Assembly: GCA_965247735.1 (NCBI GenBank)
Contig: CBDFHN010000002.1
Span: 1,240,001-1,304,000, forward strand
Reading direction: 5' to 3'
From: JAOXRU01 sp965247735
GTDB lineage: Bacteria > Bacteroidota > Bacteroidia > Flavobacteriales > Flavobacteriaceae
DNA length: 64,000 bases
Shown: one piece after another, positions 1 through 9,831 of the stretch
Layout of the letters: each line of letters starts with the position of its first letter
How positions within the stretch are numbered: the stretch's first letter is position 1
The notes under the pieces: generated by a model
The model's database searches: none
The model's input: only the letters and a program-made list of their open reading frames with translations
Told to the model about the DNA's origin: nothing
Position numbers and translations under genes: made by a program

Positions 1-785
1 TTTCTTAAAAGTTTCATTGCCTGTTTTACTCCTTTTTGATTGATATCATATACATGGTCTTGGACTCCTTTTTCATTTACGGGATTATCCAAGGTTATAC
101 CTTCTGTAGTTAAAAAATTTATAACATCTAATCTAAATCCATCAACTCCCAAACCTAGCCAATACCCTAAGACATCTTGAATTTCTTCAACAACCTTTGG
201 ATTTTGCCAATTAAGATCAGCCATTTTTTGATCAAACTGATGATAATAAAATTGATTGGTGACAACATCAAACTCCCAAGCCGATCCTCCAAAAAAAGAT
301 TCCCAATTGTTAGGTTTATCCTTCCATATATAATAATCTCTATAAGGATTGTCCTTAGATTTTTTAGCTTCTTGAAACCATTTCGACTCCGTAGATGTGT
401 GATTAACTACCAAATCCATTATTATTTTTATATTACGTTTATGTGCCTCTTTTAAAAAGAGTTTAAAATCATCTAACGAACCATAGGTTGAATCAATAGC
501 ATAATAGTCTGATACATCATATCCATTATCTACCTTTGGAGATTGTAAAAATGGAGTTAACCAAATGCCTTTAATTCCTAGATCTTGTACATAATCTAAT
601 TTTGAAATTAATCCTTTAAAATCGCTAACACCATCATTATTACTGTCTTTGAAGCTAGGCATATAAATTTCATAAAAAACTGTTTCTTTCCACCAGATAC
701 TTTCCATATTGCTATCTTTTCCGCTATTACAAGAAAACACCATCATATAAAACAAAACCAATAAAGTGCATTTTAAAAGTTTCAT
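1..785 (-). CDS. GH13 alpha-amylase-family glycosidase lipoprotein (C-terminus beyond window)
   Basis: The minus-strand frame is open from an ATG at 785 to the window edge, so about 261 residues are seen. It begins with a lipoprotein signal (MKLLKCTLLVLFYMMVFSC), predicting an envelope-anchored enzyme. GH13 landmarks follow in order: a WWKETVFYEIY start to the barrel, a DLVVNHTS motif (conserved region I), and GVDGFRLDV (region II), which carries the Asp nucleophile. The acid/base Glu lies outside the window. The family hydrolyses or transfers alpha-glucosidic bonds; the segments seen best fit the oligo-1,6-glucosidase/alpha-glucosidase branch, which is an inference. It lies 7 bp after the upstream lipoprotein gene and is the last visible gene of the susC-led operon. 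Confidence 0.9.
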   Translation of the reverse strand, partial: MKLLKCTLLVLFYMMVFSCNSGKDSNMESIWWKETVFYEIYMPSFKDSNNDGVSDFKGLISKLDYVQDLGIKGIWLTPFLQSPKVDNGYDVSDYYAIDSTYGSLDDFKLFLKEAHKRNIKIIMDLVVNHTSTESKWFQEAKKSKDNPYRDYYIWKDKPNNWESFFGGSAWEFDVVTNQFYYHQFDQKMADLNWQNPKVVEEIQDVLGYWLGLGVDGFRLDVINFLTTEGITLDNPVNEKGVQDHVYDINQKGVKQAMKLLR

Positions 786-792
786 TTTAACT

Positions 793-2541
793 TTACTTGA
801 TCTTAGAATACCTGTAATCTATTACAATAGTATCTGCATATAGTTTTCCGTTTTTTTCAGATATAGAAGCATCTTGTGAAACAAAAACTAATAAAGAGGA
901 TTGCTCTTTTGTAATATTAAAAGTGAACTCATTATTTACATTTTCAGCAATAAATGCTCTTTGAATAGCATCGTAAACTTTCACTTTATTTTTACCTACT
1001 GAAATTGTTACTTCTTTTGTTTCTGAATTAGGATTGTAATATAAATAACTTGGAAAAGCTTTGTTTTTGTAAAAATCTGTAGCTAACAAATCTAACTGAA
1101 GAATATTCTTTATACTTGTTCTAGATATAATTGCACCTGCAATACCAACATGACCACTTCCATAAACACTAAACTGAGATACCTTAGGATTGTCTTTATT
1201 CCATTTCATACCATCTCCTATTGCAACAGGAGATTTTAAATCTAAATACAATCCTTCTTCTTCATAGTGAGACGTTTTTATAAGACCTTCGTAGGCAATA
1301 ACACCTTTGGTATGTTCTTTTTCTTCAGAAATTGTTTGATGTTCATCAGGAATTTCATTAGGATAAAACAATCGGGAAGCATTAGCTGCATTTAACATCC
1401 ATTTCCCGATAGTATTGGCATAGCGTTGATCATAGCGTACCATTGGTACTAAAGGCCACATCGTATCATAAGTATTCATTAGAAAACCAAAACCTCCATT
1501 ATGATCAGTGCTTCCAACAATACCAGAAACATCATATCCATTCCAATTATCTAAAAGTACTCCCCACCCCTTTCTGCACACAGAAGTTCCATCAAAAGTC
1601 CAGTTTAATATTTTAGTTAAATCATAATTAGTTCCTTGTTCTGCATTCATTCTAGCAGCTATATAAACTCCAAAAGGCATTAAAATTTCATAAAACCTGT
1701 TTTCGTTTTGATTTAATAAAGCTTCTAAAGAAGATTTTGCTCCTTCTAAATACTTAGGGTCTTTAAATTTTTGATAAGCAGCATATAAAACATAGGCATG
1801 ACCAGCTGCTACATCTTCTTGGGTACATATTGCATTCTTTTTTGGAGTCATCGTTGAATAATCAAAAAAGGAATATGAATAGTTTCCATCTAGTACAACA
1901 TCTGCTTCATAAAATTTATCTGCAACAGATCTAAGGATTGGTTCTAACTCTTTTTCTTCAGGATAAAAATGTGCCATAGCATAAAACAAAACATTTGGAT
2001 ATACATCATACCACCAATCTCGTGCATATCCACCTCCAAGCTGTGCTACTTCTGGACAAGTATTATTCATTATTATATTCCAATTGGTTTCCGAATTAAA
2101 ATAATTTTTTAACATGCCTACATAATTTTCTCCATTTTGATTCGATTTATCAATTCCGACCATACTGGCACCTAATACAGACCCAATTGTCGCTAACGAT
2201 TCATGAAAAATACCTTTGTGATGTTTAATACCTTGTCTAACATCGCCCATAGCTGTATAGATCCCAAAAGTTTCTTGATTAAAATTTTTCTTAGAATTTT
2301 CTTTCCAAATTAAAGGCCAATAATCTCCTGTTTGATATGGATCATAAACCTTTGTATCGTAGTCTTTTGCAAGTTGATTAAAATCGAGAACTTTAAAAGG
2401 TTCAGGCAAATTTGGCATCTTTTCAATCCTTTGAATTGATTTTTGCTGAACAGGGTTTATACTATTAAATTTAAGTGAATTGCATCCACTAAAAAATATA
2501 GTCATACAAGCGATAACAATACTGATTTTATTTGATTTCAT
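793..2541 (-). CDS. Lipoprotein of unknown family, possible alpha/alpha-barrel carbohydrate-active enzyme
   Basis: The protein has 582 residues and a clear lipoprotein signal (SKNI-type start, lipobox FSGC around residue 20). I do not recognise a named family. The body is rich in Trp, Tyr and paired helices (for example ARDWWYDVYPNVLFYAMAHF and QEDVAAGHAYVLYAAYQKF), which recalls six-hairpin glycosidases or lyases. The last 110 residues look like a beta domain. Conserved-looking acidic clusters are TQED near residue 245 and STDHNGG near residue 345. It overlaps the end of the MFS gene by 14 bp and precedes GH13 by 7 bp, so it is translationally coupled inside a PUL. A glycan-processing role is inferred from context only. 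Confidence 0.85.
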   Translation of the reverse strand: MKSNKISIVIACMTIFFSGCNSLKFNSINPVQQKSIQRIEKMPNLPEPFKVLDFNQLAKDYDTKVYDPYQTGDYWPLIWKENSKKNFNQETFGIYTAMGDVRQGIKHHKGIFHESLATIGSVLGASMVGIDKSNQNGENYVGMLKNYFNSETNWNIIMNNTCPEVAQLGGGYARDWWYDVYPNVLFYAMAHFYPEEKELEPILRSVADKFYEADVVLDGNYSYSFFDYSTMTPKKNAICTQEDVAAGHAYVLYAAYQKFKDPKYLEGAKSSLEALLNQNENRFYEILMPFGVYIAARMNAEQGTNYDLTKILNWTFDGTSVCRKGWGVLLDNWNGYDVSGIVGSTDHNGGFGFLMNTYDTMWPLVPMVRYDQRYANTIGKWMLNAANASRLFYPNEIPDEHQTISEEKEHTKGVIAYEGLIKTSHYEEEGLYLDLKSPVAIGDGMKWNKDNPKVSQFSVYGSGHVGIAGAIISRTSIKNILQLDLLATDFYKNKAFPSYLYYNPNSETKEVTISVGKNKVKVYDAIQRAFIAENVNNEFTFNITKEQSSLLVFVSQDASISEKNGKLYADTIVIDYRYSKIK

Positions 2542-3781
2542 TCTCTAATATTTCTTGTTGTTTCAAAAGCTGTTTTGCTATAATTATAGAAAGCAATTGG
2601 AGTATTCCAATAATTAATAAGGCATATCTTAAGGCGATATCTGCATTTATAAAAAAGGCAATCACTAAAAAAGTACCTGCCCCAAGAAACCGCCCTACAA
2701 ACAATCCAAATTCATGATTTAATATATATGAAAATTCATTTCTATTTTCGATTTTTGATAAAATATCAATAACTCTTAACTGAATGGGAAAATATGCAAT
2801 ATCTAAGACTGGTCTCGCAATTAACAACAAAAACATAAATAAAATTACACCTGTTTTATTGAATAATAGACCATTAAAGAATGAGGCTAGAAAAAAACAA
2901 ATTAATCCAACAGAAAAAATAATTAAACGGTGTTTTGGTTTAGAAATCTTCCCTAGTATTAACATAATTACTGCCGCAATAATTGCTCCAATTGATATTG
3001 CAGAACCTAATGCACCTTCAGAATTAAAAAACTTCATCATTAACATAGCAGGTGCGGTTACAATAAACCCTTGTGCTAATCCTTTTAATATTGATAATTG
3101 AATCATTTTATTCCAAAGTTTATGAAACTTAAAATAAAGAAATTTTTCGTTCTTTGGCTTTTCATATTTCCCAAAATGAAATATTATAGAAGCTATAATT
3201 GTAATAAAAAAAACTATGATTGTAATAATTCTGTAACCAGAATTAACAGCTTCATTTGAGCCTAAATCTGAACTACGCTCTCCACTTATTAAAAACCAGC
3301 CAATTAAAACAGGGACTGTTGATGCTATGATGGTGTAAATAAAAGTTTCTAATCCATAGTAAAAATTTCTTGTTCTATCTTTTGTTGTTGCTAGCACCAA
3401 GTAATCCCTATTTGCCCAGTACAATCCAAATGACATTCCCATAATTAAACCTGCTGTCGCCAATCCAAAATAGCTAATTTCTTTTAAAGACATCATAAAT
3501 ACCATAGAAACTCCACTGAGTAACATTCCCAATGAGAACAAACGCTTTATATTTATTTTATTTAATAAGTAGCCATTGATCAAAAATGTAATAGGAATAC
3601 CTATATAAATAGCCAATTGATACAAAATAACTTTAGAAGGATCATTTGAATTTCGCATAATATACGATGCTACGAAAATATCAATTACTGGTAATACAAA
3701 AGCATATACCGTATTGGTGATTATCAATATTTTTGCACTTCTTGTAAAATCTTTTAAACCTACTCCTCTTAAATTTCCCAT
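2528..3781 (-). CDS. MFS-type sugar permease
   Basis: A 417-residue polytopic protein with about 12 hydrophobic segments and a charged central loop (around residues 205-225), typical of the major facilitator superfamily. The first half contains NINIKRLFSLGMLL, resembling the loop 2-3 region of the family. It probably moves the oligosaccharide released by the PUL enzymes across the inner membrane. Its ATG overlaps the GH130 stop by one base (TAATG), so the two are coupled: import directly next to a cytoplasmic-looking phosphorylase. The substrate cannot be read from sequence. Confidence 0.85.
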   Translation of the reverse strand: MGNLRGVGLKDFTRSAKILIITNTVYAFVLPVIDIFVASYIMRNSNDPSKVILYQLAIYIGIPITFLINGYLLNKINIKRLFSLGMLLSGVSMVFMMSLKEISYFGLATAGLIMGMSFGLYWANRDYLVLATTKDRTRNFYYGLETFIYTIIASTVPVLIGWFLISGERSSDLGSNEAVNSGYRIITIIVFFITIIASIIFHFGKYEKPKNEKFLYFKFHKLWNKMIQLSILKGLAQGFIVTAPAMLMMKFFNSEGALGSAISIGAIIAAVIMLILGKISKPKHRLIIFSVGLICFFLASFFNGLLFNKTGVILFMFLLLIARPVLDIAYFPIQLRVIDILSKIENRNEFSYILNHEFGLFVGRFLGAGTFLVIAFFINADIALRYALLIIGILQLLSIIIAKQLLKQQEILENEIK

Positions 3782-4833
3782 TATTGTTCTAATGTTTTTA
3801 ATATCTCTTGAATAGAGAACGTTGCTAATCCAACAAATTCATCAGCTGCCCCATAATACATTTGAATTTGATCGCCATTTACAATATGTCCATTCGTGAA
3901 AATTACTTCTCCAAAAAAACCTGTCAATTCAAATTGCTCTTGAGGCTCCATTATCGACTCTTCTGAACGTGCAATTACTATAGAAGGATCATCTAAGTCT
4001 AATAATATAGCTCCCAAACAATACCTGTTTTCTTTAGTAGCTCCATGATATATTTCTAACCAGCCTTTAGCTGTTTTTATTGGAGCTGCTCCTGCTCCCA
4101 AACGTTTACTATCGAACTTTCCTTTTCGCGTTTTTGCAATGCATTTATGATTTCCCCAATGAATACTATCTGGTGATTCCGCCAACCATATATAATTCCC
4201 CCCTAATTCTGGACTACTAGGTCTATGTAATGCATAATATTTTCCATTAATTTTCTCTTCAAAAATGGCACAGTCTTTATTATGAGGACTAAAAATCATT
4301 CCTCTTTTTTCAAATATTTTCCAATCTTTTGTGGTGCGAAGTCCAACCCCAACACCATTGGATGATACCATAGTATAAGTTAAATAATACGTGTCTTCTA
4401 TCTGGGACACCCGACAATCTTCAATCCCATAAGATTCGTACTTTCCCTTTCCAAATAATGAAGGATATTCATCATTCTCATAAAACTTTACACCATCATC
4501 ACTACAAAGCAATCTTAAATGTGATATTGTTGTGAGGTAATCAATATCGTCATAGTTAATTACCCTAGCATCAGAAGCATCCAATTTAGGGTCTTTAGGA
4601 TCAAAATCTAGAATTGCTATTTTTCCTTCCTCGTTATATATTGGAACAGACAGTGCTCCTTTTTTTTGAATAGTACGTTCCGCCACACGTACAAGCAACC
4701 ATATCTTCCCTTTAAATTTAAACACCCCTGGATTGAGTAAACATTCAATAATCATGCTCTCATCACTAGCTTTTAAATCTTTTGGGGATAATAAAGGGTT
4801 TTGTTGATATCTAGTTGCAATATTGCTCATCAA
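3781..4833 (-). CDS. GH130 family glycoside phosphorylase/hydrolase
   Basis: A 350-residue five-bladed propeller enzyme of family GH130. Visible signatures are LLNPG near residue 32, GIEDCR near residue 136, HRPSSPELGG near residue 204, LGAGAAP near residue 247, EIYHGA near residue 262 and MYYGAAD near residue 331. Family members act on beta-mannosides, mostly as phosphorylases releasing mannose 1-phosphate; some are hydrolases. There is no signal peptide, so it should work in the cytoplasm on imported sugar, which fits the coupled MFS gene. The 235-bp gap to susD may allow a separate promoter. Subfamily and substrate are not decided. Confidence 0.92.
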   Translation of the reverse strand: MMSNIATRYQQNPLLSPKDLKASDESMIIECLLNPGVFKFKGKIWLLVRVAERTIQKKGALSVPIYNEEGKIAILDFDPKDPKLDASDARVINYDDIDYLTTISHLRLLCSDDGVKFYENDEYPSLFGKGKYESYGIEDCRVSQIEDTYYLTYTMVSSNGVGVGLRTTKDWKIFEKRGMIFSPHNKDCAIFEEKINGKYYALHRPSSPELGGNYIWLAESPDSIHWGNHKCIAKTRKGKFDSKRLGAGAAPIKTAKGWLEIYHGATKENRYCLGAILLDLDDPSIVIARSEESIMEPQEQFELTGFFGEVIFTNGHIVNGDQIQMYYGAADEFVGLATFSIQEILKTLEQ

Positions 4834-5068
4834 ATTAGTTGATTTATTATTTAAATTCTTAAAAAAATAATGCTTGATAAAAAACCCATCTTAACTTTTT
4901 GTGATTATATGTAAACACATTATTTTGTGCTTGCATATTATCTTTACAATACTGTTAGGAAGTATAAAAAAAGCTGCTTTTTTGTCTTAATTAAAAAAAT
5001 CAAGATGAGTTCTATTATTCTTTGCTTACTAAAAAGGCAAAGTAAATTCACAATTATAAAATTGTTTT

Positions 5069-6556
5069 TTAATATCCTTGATTTTGTATAATTGTTCCTC
5101 CCGATTTATCAATATCTCTTTGAGGAATTGGATATAGATAATTGTGATCCTGGAAGTTTCTTCCGAGTGTTGTTAAAACCGTTTTGGCTGTACCCCATCT
5201 TTTTAAGTCATTAAATCTTTGGGATTCAAACCCTAATTCAACTCTTCTTTCGGACATTAGCCACGTTTTTATTTGAGAGGCATCAGTAGAACTAGGTCTA
5301 TCTGCTAATGTGCCAATAGGAATTACTGAGCCATCTGCAGAGCTGCTCGTCCTTGCTCTAACTCTTATCTGATTAATGATACCTATAGCTCCAGAATAAT
5401 CATCAGTTTCGTTCAGTGCTTCTGCTTTCCAAAGTAAAACATCGGCATACCGAATAAAGACCTTATTTCCTGGCGAATTATCATTCCCCAAATAGTCTGT
5501 AGTTGATCCTAAAATCTTAGCTGAACGCTTATTGCTTATATCGCTAGTATATAATAATCTTGGATCATTAGCTTCAAAAGCATTTATAAAATCGGAAGTT
5601 GGTGCAAAAAATCCCCATCCAGAAACAGCAGCAAATCCATTTCCGTTTCCAGGGTTTTCATCAGATCTATGATCATAAGCAAAAATAACTTCGTTTTCAG
5701 TAAACTCCTTGCTTGCATCAAAACTATCAAAATATTCAGCATTTAGTCCATAGTTTCCTAATCCATCTAGTTCAGCAATTAAACTAAGCACAGTTGTCCA
5801 ATCTTTATTAAATAAGGCAACTTTTGCTTCTAATGCAATTATTGCTCCTTTAGAAGCTCTCCACGGTTCTGATGGGTTTTCGTATTTTACATTTTTTGCT
5901 AAAGTTTTTGCTAGCGCTAAATCTGAATTTATTTGTGCGATTACTTCGTCTCTTGGCGCTCTAACAGCAACTGCTAAAGCTTCTTGAAATGTTGCTGGAG
6001 TCTGGCTTAGTAATGGTACATCTCCAAAGTTATTTACCAAATCAAAATAGTAATAAGCCCTTAAAAAATAAACTTCAGATAATAATTGATTTTTACGAGT
6101 CTCCGTTATTCCTGAATTTTCGATTACTTCTGCATCACTTAAAAAATTTAAAGCGATATTTAATCGGTTTATACCTATATAATCATATACCCATATGCCA
6201 TTAAAAGCCTGGTTTTCTGAAGTAAAAGTAAAATCCCCCACTTTATCCATCCATACTTGATCTCCATCAGGATTCCATTTCTTATCCATGTCATTAGCTG
6301 CGATATCTTGTAATATGATATCGTTTCTAAATACAGTTCCAAGATCCCATCTCCAACCATCTACAACACCATTTAGTGTGCTTCTTAGTGGTAAATATGA
6401 CGAGCTAACCGATGCTTCCAAAGTAACTAATGCGATTTCAGTATCAAGCATTTCTTCGGTTAATAATCCTATTGGTTCATTCTCTAAACTATCTGTACAA
6501 CCAACTAAAACAGTAAAGAGACCTAATAAAACAAAACTGTTAAATATATTTTTCAT
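5069..6556 (-). CDS. SusD/RagB-family nutrient-binding lipoprotein
   Basis: A 495-residue lipoprotein (signal ending LVGC, then TDSLENEPIG). It shows the usual SusD layout: N-terminal helical TPR-like part with YFLRAYYYFDLVNNFGDVPL near residues 165-185, and the C-terminal RagB/SusD block with VFIRYADVLLWKAEALNE and ERRVELGFESQRFNDLKRWG. The end YLYPIPQRDID...IIQNQGY is characteristic. It forms the surface lid of the SusC transporter and binds the target glycan. It follows susC after 18 bp in the same operon. Confidence 0.97.
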   Translation of the reverse strand: MKNIFNSFVLLGLFTVLVGCTDSLENEPIGLLTEEMLDTEIALVTLEASVSSSYLPLRSTLNGVVDGWRWDLGTVFRNDIILQDIAANDMDKKWNPDGDQVWMDKVGDFTFTSENQAFNGIWVYDYIGINRLNIALNFLSDAEVIENSGITETRKNQLLSEVYFLRAYYYFDLVNNFGDVPLLSQTPATFQEALAVAVRAPRDEVIAQINSDLALAKTLAKNVKYENPSEPWRASKGAIIALEAKVALFNKDWTTVLSLIAELDGLGNYGLNAEYFDSFDASKEFTENEVIFAYDHRSDENPGNGNGFAAVSGWGFFAPTSDFINAFEANDPRLLYTSDISNKRSAKILGSTTDYLGNDNSPGNKVFIRYADVLLWKAEALNETDDYSGAIGIINQIRVRARTSSSADGSVIPIGTLADRPSSTDASQIKTWLMSERRVELGFESQRFNDLKRWGTAKTVLTTLGRNFQDHNYLYPIPQRDIDKSGGTIIQNQGY

Positions 6557-6574
6557 AATTAATTGTTTTTTAAA

Positions 6575-9500
6575 TTAAAATTTGACATTTACTCCAAATA
6601 AAATCGATGTTGACGATGGATAGGTTCCTTTATCAATTAGTCCAGATGTTTCGGGATCTAAGCCTGTATAATTTGTTGATGTAAAAACATTTTTTCCAGA
6701 GATGTATAAACGAAGGTCTTGAAACCCTTTTATTCCATTTAAACTATATCCAATTTCTATATTTTTAAGGCGTAAGTACGAAGCATCTTCAACAAAAAGA
6801 CTAGAAACATTACTACTACCATTGTCATCAAAAGCAACTCTTGGCATACTATTAGTACTTCCTTCCCCGTCCCAAGATCCTAAAATGGCAGTGGTATAAT
6901 TAAATGGTCGTGTATCAAAATCTACAATTTTTTTTCCATCATTATATTTATCAATTCCTGCTACACCTTGAAAAAGCATTGAAAAATCGAATCCTTTATA
7001 ATTTGCAGAAAAAGTGATACCATAGGTAATATCTGGTATTGAAGATCCAATAAATTCTCTATCATTGTCCGCGCTTATAACACCATCTCCATTAACATCT
7101 TTAAATTTAATATCTCCAGGTTTTGTTGTTGGATTCACCGTACCACTTAAATGACTATCAATTTCTACTTGATTTTGATAAATACCAATCATTTTATATC
7201 CGTAATAAGCATCTAAAGGCTGCCCTACAACTGTTCTGTATTTATCGGCAGTAATATTGGGCAAATTAGGATGTAGCTTTTCTACATTATTTGTTAATGT
7301 TGATAGATTTCCATTGATGCTATATTTAAACTCATTATCAGAATTTCTATAATCTACAGAAAATTCAAAGCCCTTATTGCTAACTTCTCCAGCATTTATA
7401 ATGGTAGGTTCTAGGTCTCCTAAAAAACCAGGGAGCCCTACAGGTAATAAAATATCTGTTGTATTTTTTTGAAAATATTCGGCAGTAAAAGTTACTTTAT
7501 TTTTTAGCAGCCCAATATCAACACCGATATTCGTTTGTGTAGTTGTTTCCCACTTTAAATCGGCATTACCATAACGTACTAACTCAACAATATCTCCTTG
7601 CCTAAGCAATTCTAGATAAGCATAATTATCAATATTTTGATTTCCTACTTGTCCCCAGCTCGCTCTTAATTTTAAGTGAGACAACCAATCTAGGTTAGTT
7701 AAAAACTCTTCATCAGAAATTTTCCATCCTGCTGAAACAGAAGGGAAATATCCCCATCTGTTGGTTTTAGAGAATCGTGAAGAAGCATCAGCTCTCAAAT
7801 TAGCGGTAACCATGTATTTATTATCAAGAACATATGATGCGGAGCCAAAATAAGAAAACAAATTCCATTCTGAAGCTGAGCCGCTATTCCAAACATCCAA
7901 ATTTGTACCTCCAAAATCTAAATACCTAAATTCATCAGTTGTATATGGAAATCTGGCTCTAGAAGCCCCTATACTAGACTCATAATTGGAAACATATTCT
8001 AAACCAAACATAGCACTAACGGAATGTTTATCATTAAATAATTTAACATAGTTTAAAGTGTTGCTAAATGTAAATGTTAAAGCTTCTCCCCTTGATTCAT
8101 TTAAACTATTAGGCCTATTCTGTCTTCCTAGAAGTCTTTCTGCATCTGTTGAGCCACCACCGTCAGGATCACCAAAGTTTTCGTTAAATCTTTTGTTGTG
8201 AAAAAATGATAAATCTATACCAATATTGGCCCTAAACGTAAGCTCGTTATTTTTCAGAAAAGAATATTGCCCAAAGACATTACCAAATGTTTTATATATT
8301 CTAGATTGGTCTTTTGAAAAATGCGCCATCGCTATTGGATTTCCAACCATTTCATACATGGTTCTATTTAATCCTTGGTCATATCCTGTAGGGGTGAAAA
8401 AAGGCATATCTGTAAATGGATCGCTTTGAGTGTAAGTAGGATCACTTGTGTCTTTGTAAACAGGAATAACTGGAGCTCTTAACAAAGCGAATCTAATTAA
8501 ACTTTCGCCTGTTGAAGGCACTTTATCCTGAGTGGAATACGATAACTGAAGGTTGGTTCCTATCTTTAATCGTTCGCTTATATTTGCACTTATATTTGTT
8601 CTAAAATTTAATCTTTGGTATTTATCATTATCAAAAATCACTATTCCATCTTCATCATAATATCCTAAAGACATTAAATATTGTAGTTTTTCACTTCCAC
8701 CGCTTGCTGATAATTGTAAGTTTTGAGATTTTCCAGGCACAAAAAGTTCATCTAGCCAATCGGTATCACCAAAATCTGCTCTACCTTTATCTGCTGTGTA
8801 AGGATTTGATCCTGTAAAGGTGTTGTTCCAAGCTTTTTCTGCGGTATTCATATACTGCTCTGCATTTAGCATATTTGGAAGGTTTGCCGCATTCTGAATT
8901 CCATAAAAATAATTCAAATCAAGTGTCATTTTTCCTTTCACACCACTTTTAGTCGTAATTAGAACCACACCAGCAGAACCTCTTGCTCCATAAATTGCTG
9001 CTGCTGCTGCATCTTTTAAAACTGTCATTGTTTTAATATCGGCTTGGTTTAAAAAAGAAATATCTCTTGATGGTATTCCATCAATAACATATAAAGGATT
9101 ATTATTACCAATAGTTCCTACTCCCCTAATACGAACTTGAATAGCACCACCAGGAGCACCACTGCTAGAAGCAATTTGCACACCAGCAACCTGCCCTTGT
9201 AAAGCTTGAGCTACATTTTGTGTTCTAGCTTTATTTAACCCTTCTACATCGACAACAGAAACAGCACCAGTTAAAGTAGATTTTTTCCTTAATGAATAGC
9301 CCACCAAAACAACCTCATCCAAAGCCTGTAAATCTGGAGTCATAACAAGGTTGATTTGGGTCTTTCCATTAACCAAAATCTCTTTGGTTATATACCCCAT
9401 AGCACTAAAAACTAGAACCATCTTAGTATCTAAAATTTCTAAAGTATAGTTTCCATCAAAATCGGTTGAAGTACCAATAGTAGTTCCTTTGACAATCACA

Positions 9501-9622
9501 TTTACACCAGGTAGTGGTCCGCTAGCATCAGAAACAACACCAGTAACAGTTTGTGCTTTTAACACACCGCCATAGCATAAAATTCCAATTAAAAACAGTT
9601 TATAAATAATGTGTTTTTTCAT
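6575..9622 (-). CDS. SusC/RagA-family TonB-dependent outer-membrane transporter
   Basis: A 1015-residue outer-membrane protein: signal peptide ending LKAQ, a carboxypeptidase-like domain (TVTGVVSDASGPLPGVNVIVKG) at residues 24-100, then the plug with the SusC hallmark GVGTIGNNNPLYVIDGIP near residue 166 and AAAIYGARGSAGVVLITTK, followed by a 22-strand type barrel ending in GVNVKF. It imports glycan captured by SusD using TonB energy. First gene of the PUL operon; the 209-bp upstream spacer contains a 9-bp direct repeat proposed as the HTCS operator. Confidence 0.98.
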   Translation of the reverse strand: MKKHIIYKLFLIGILCYGGVLKAQTVTGVVSDASGPLPGVNVIVKGTTIGTSTDFDGNYTLEILDTKMVLVFSAMGYITKEILVNGKTQINLVMTPDLQALDEVVLVGYSLRKKSTLTGAVSVVDVEGLNKARTQNVAQALQGQVAGVQIASSSGAPGGAIQVRIRGVGTIGNNNPLYVIDGIPSRDISFLNQADIKTMTVLKDAAAAAIYGARGSAGVVLITTKSGVKGKMTLDLNYFYGIQNAANLPNMLNAEQYMNTAEKAWNNTFTGSNPYTADKGRADFGDTDWLDELFVPGKSQNLQLSASGGSEKLQYLMSLGYYDEDGIVIFDNDKYQRLNFRTNISANISERLKIGTNLQLSYSTQDKVPSTGESLIRFALLRAPVIPVYKDTSDPTYTQSDPFTDMPFFTPTGYDQGLNRTMYEMVGNPIAMAHFSKDQSRIYKTFGNVFGQYSFLKNNELTFRANIGIDLSFFHNKRFNENFGDPDGGGSTDAERLLGRQNRPNSLNESRGEALTFTFSNTLNYVKLFNDKHSVSAMFGLEYVSNYESSIGASRARFPYTTDEFRYLDFGGTNLDVWNSGSASEWNLFSYFGSASYVLDNKYMVTANLRADASSRFSKTNRWGYFPSVSAGWKISDEEFLTNLDWLSHLKLRASWGQVGNQNIDNYAYLELLRQGDIVELVRYGNADLKWETTTQTNIGVDIGLLKNKVTFTAEYFQKNTTDILLPVGLPGFLGDLEPTIINAGEVSNKGFEFSVDYRNSDNEFKYSINGNLSTLTNNVEKLHPNLPNITADKYRTVVGQPLDAYYGYKMIGIYQNQVEIDSHLSGTVNPTTKPGDIKFKDVNGDGVISADNDREFIGSSIPDITYGITFSANYKGFDFSMLFQGVAGIDKYNDGKKIVDFDTRPFNYTTAILGSWDGEGSTNSMPRVAFDDNGSSNVSSLFVEDASYLRLKNIEIGYSLNGIKGFQDLRLYISGKNVFTSTNYTGLDPETSGLIDKGTYPSSTSILFGVNVKF

Positions 9623-9769
9623 AATAAGTGTTTTTTTAATTGATTCATAATTTGAGTAGTTTTCTTCATAACTCTAAATGATTAGAGAAAACAGAGTTAG
9701 TTAATAGATGTTGAATAGTATGATTAGTTAAATCACTTGCTAAAGGTATCGTGAGGGCACAATAAATGC

Positions 9770-9799
9770 TGTACACTATTTCATCAAAAGTGTACACTA
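9770..9799. promoter_or_regulatory. Candidate HTCS operator: direct repeat TGTACACTA x2
   Basis: The 9-mer TGTACACTA occurs exactly at 9770-9778 and 9791-9799, start to start 21 bp, about two helical turns. A weaker related site (GTTACACTA) lies at 9826-9834, at the HTCS stop. AraC-type DNA-binding domains bind as dimers to direct repeats about 21 bp apart, and the HTCS encoded next door ends in such a domain. The site lies about 150 bp upstream of the susC start, suitable for activation. Function is inferred. Confidence 0.55.
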
Positions 9800-9831
9800 A
9801 CCAGTTACTAGCTTAGTATCAAATAGTTACA

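Noticed and set aside
177..455. Plus-strand frame of 92 codons at the left end
   Set aside because: It is antisense to the GH13 gene, whose minus frame is open through the same stretch with clear family motifs.
4975..4995. AAAAAAGCTGCTTTTTT near-palindrome between susD and GH130
   Set aside because: The loop would be a single base, so a normal hairpin cannot form; not listed as a terminator.
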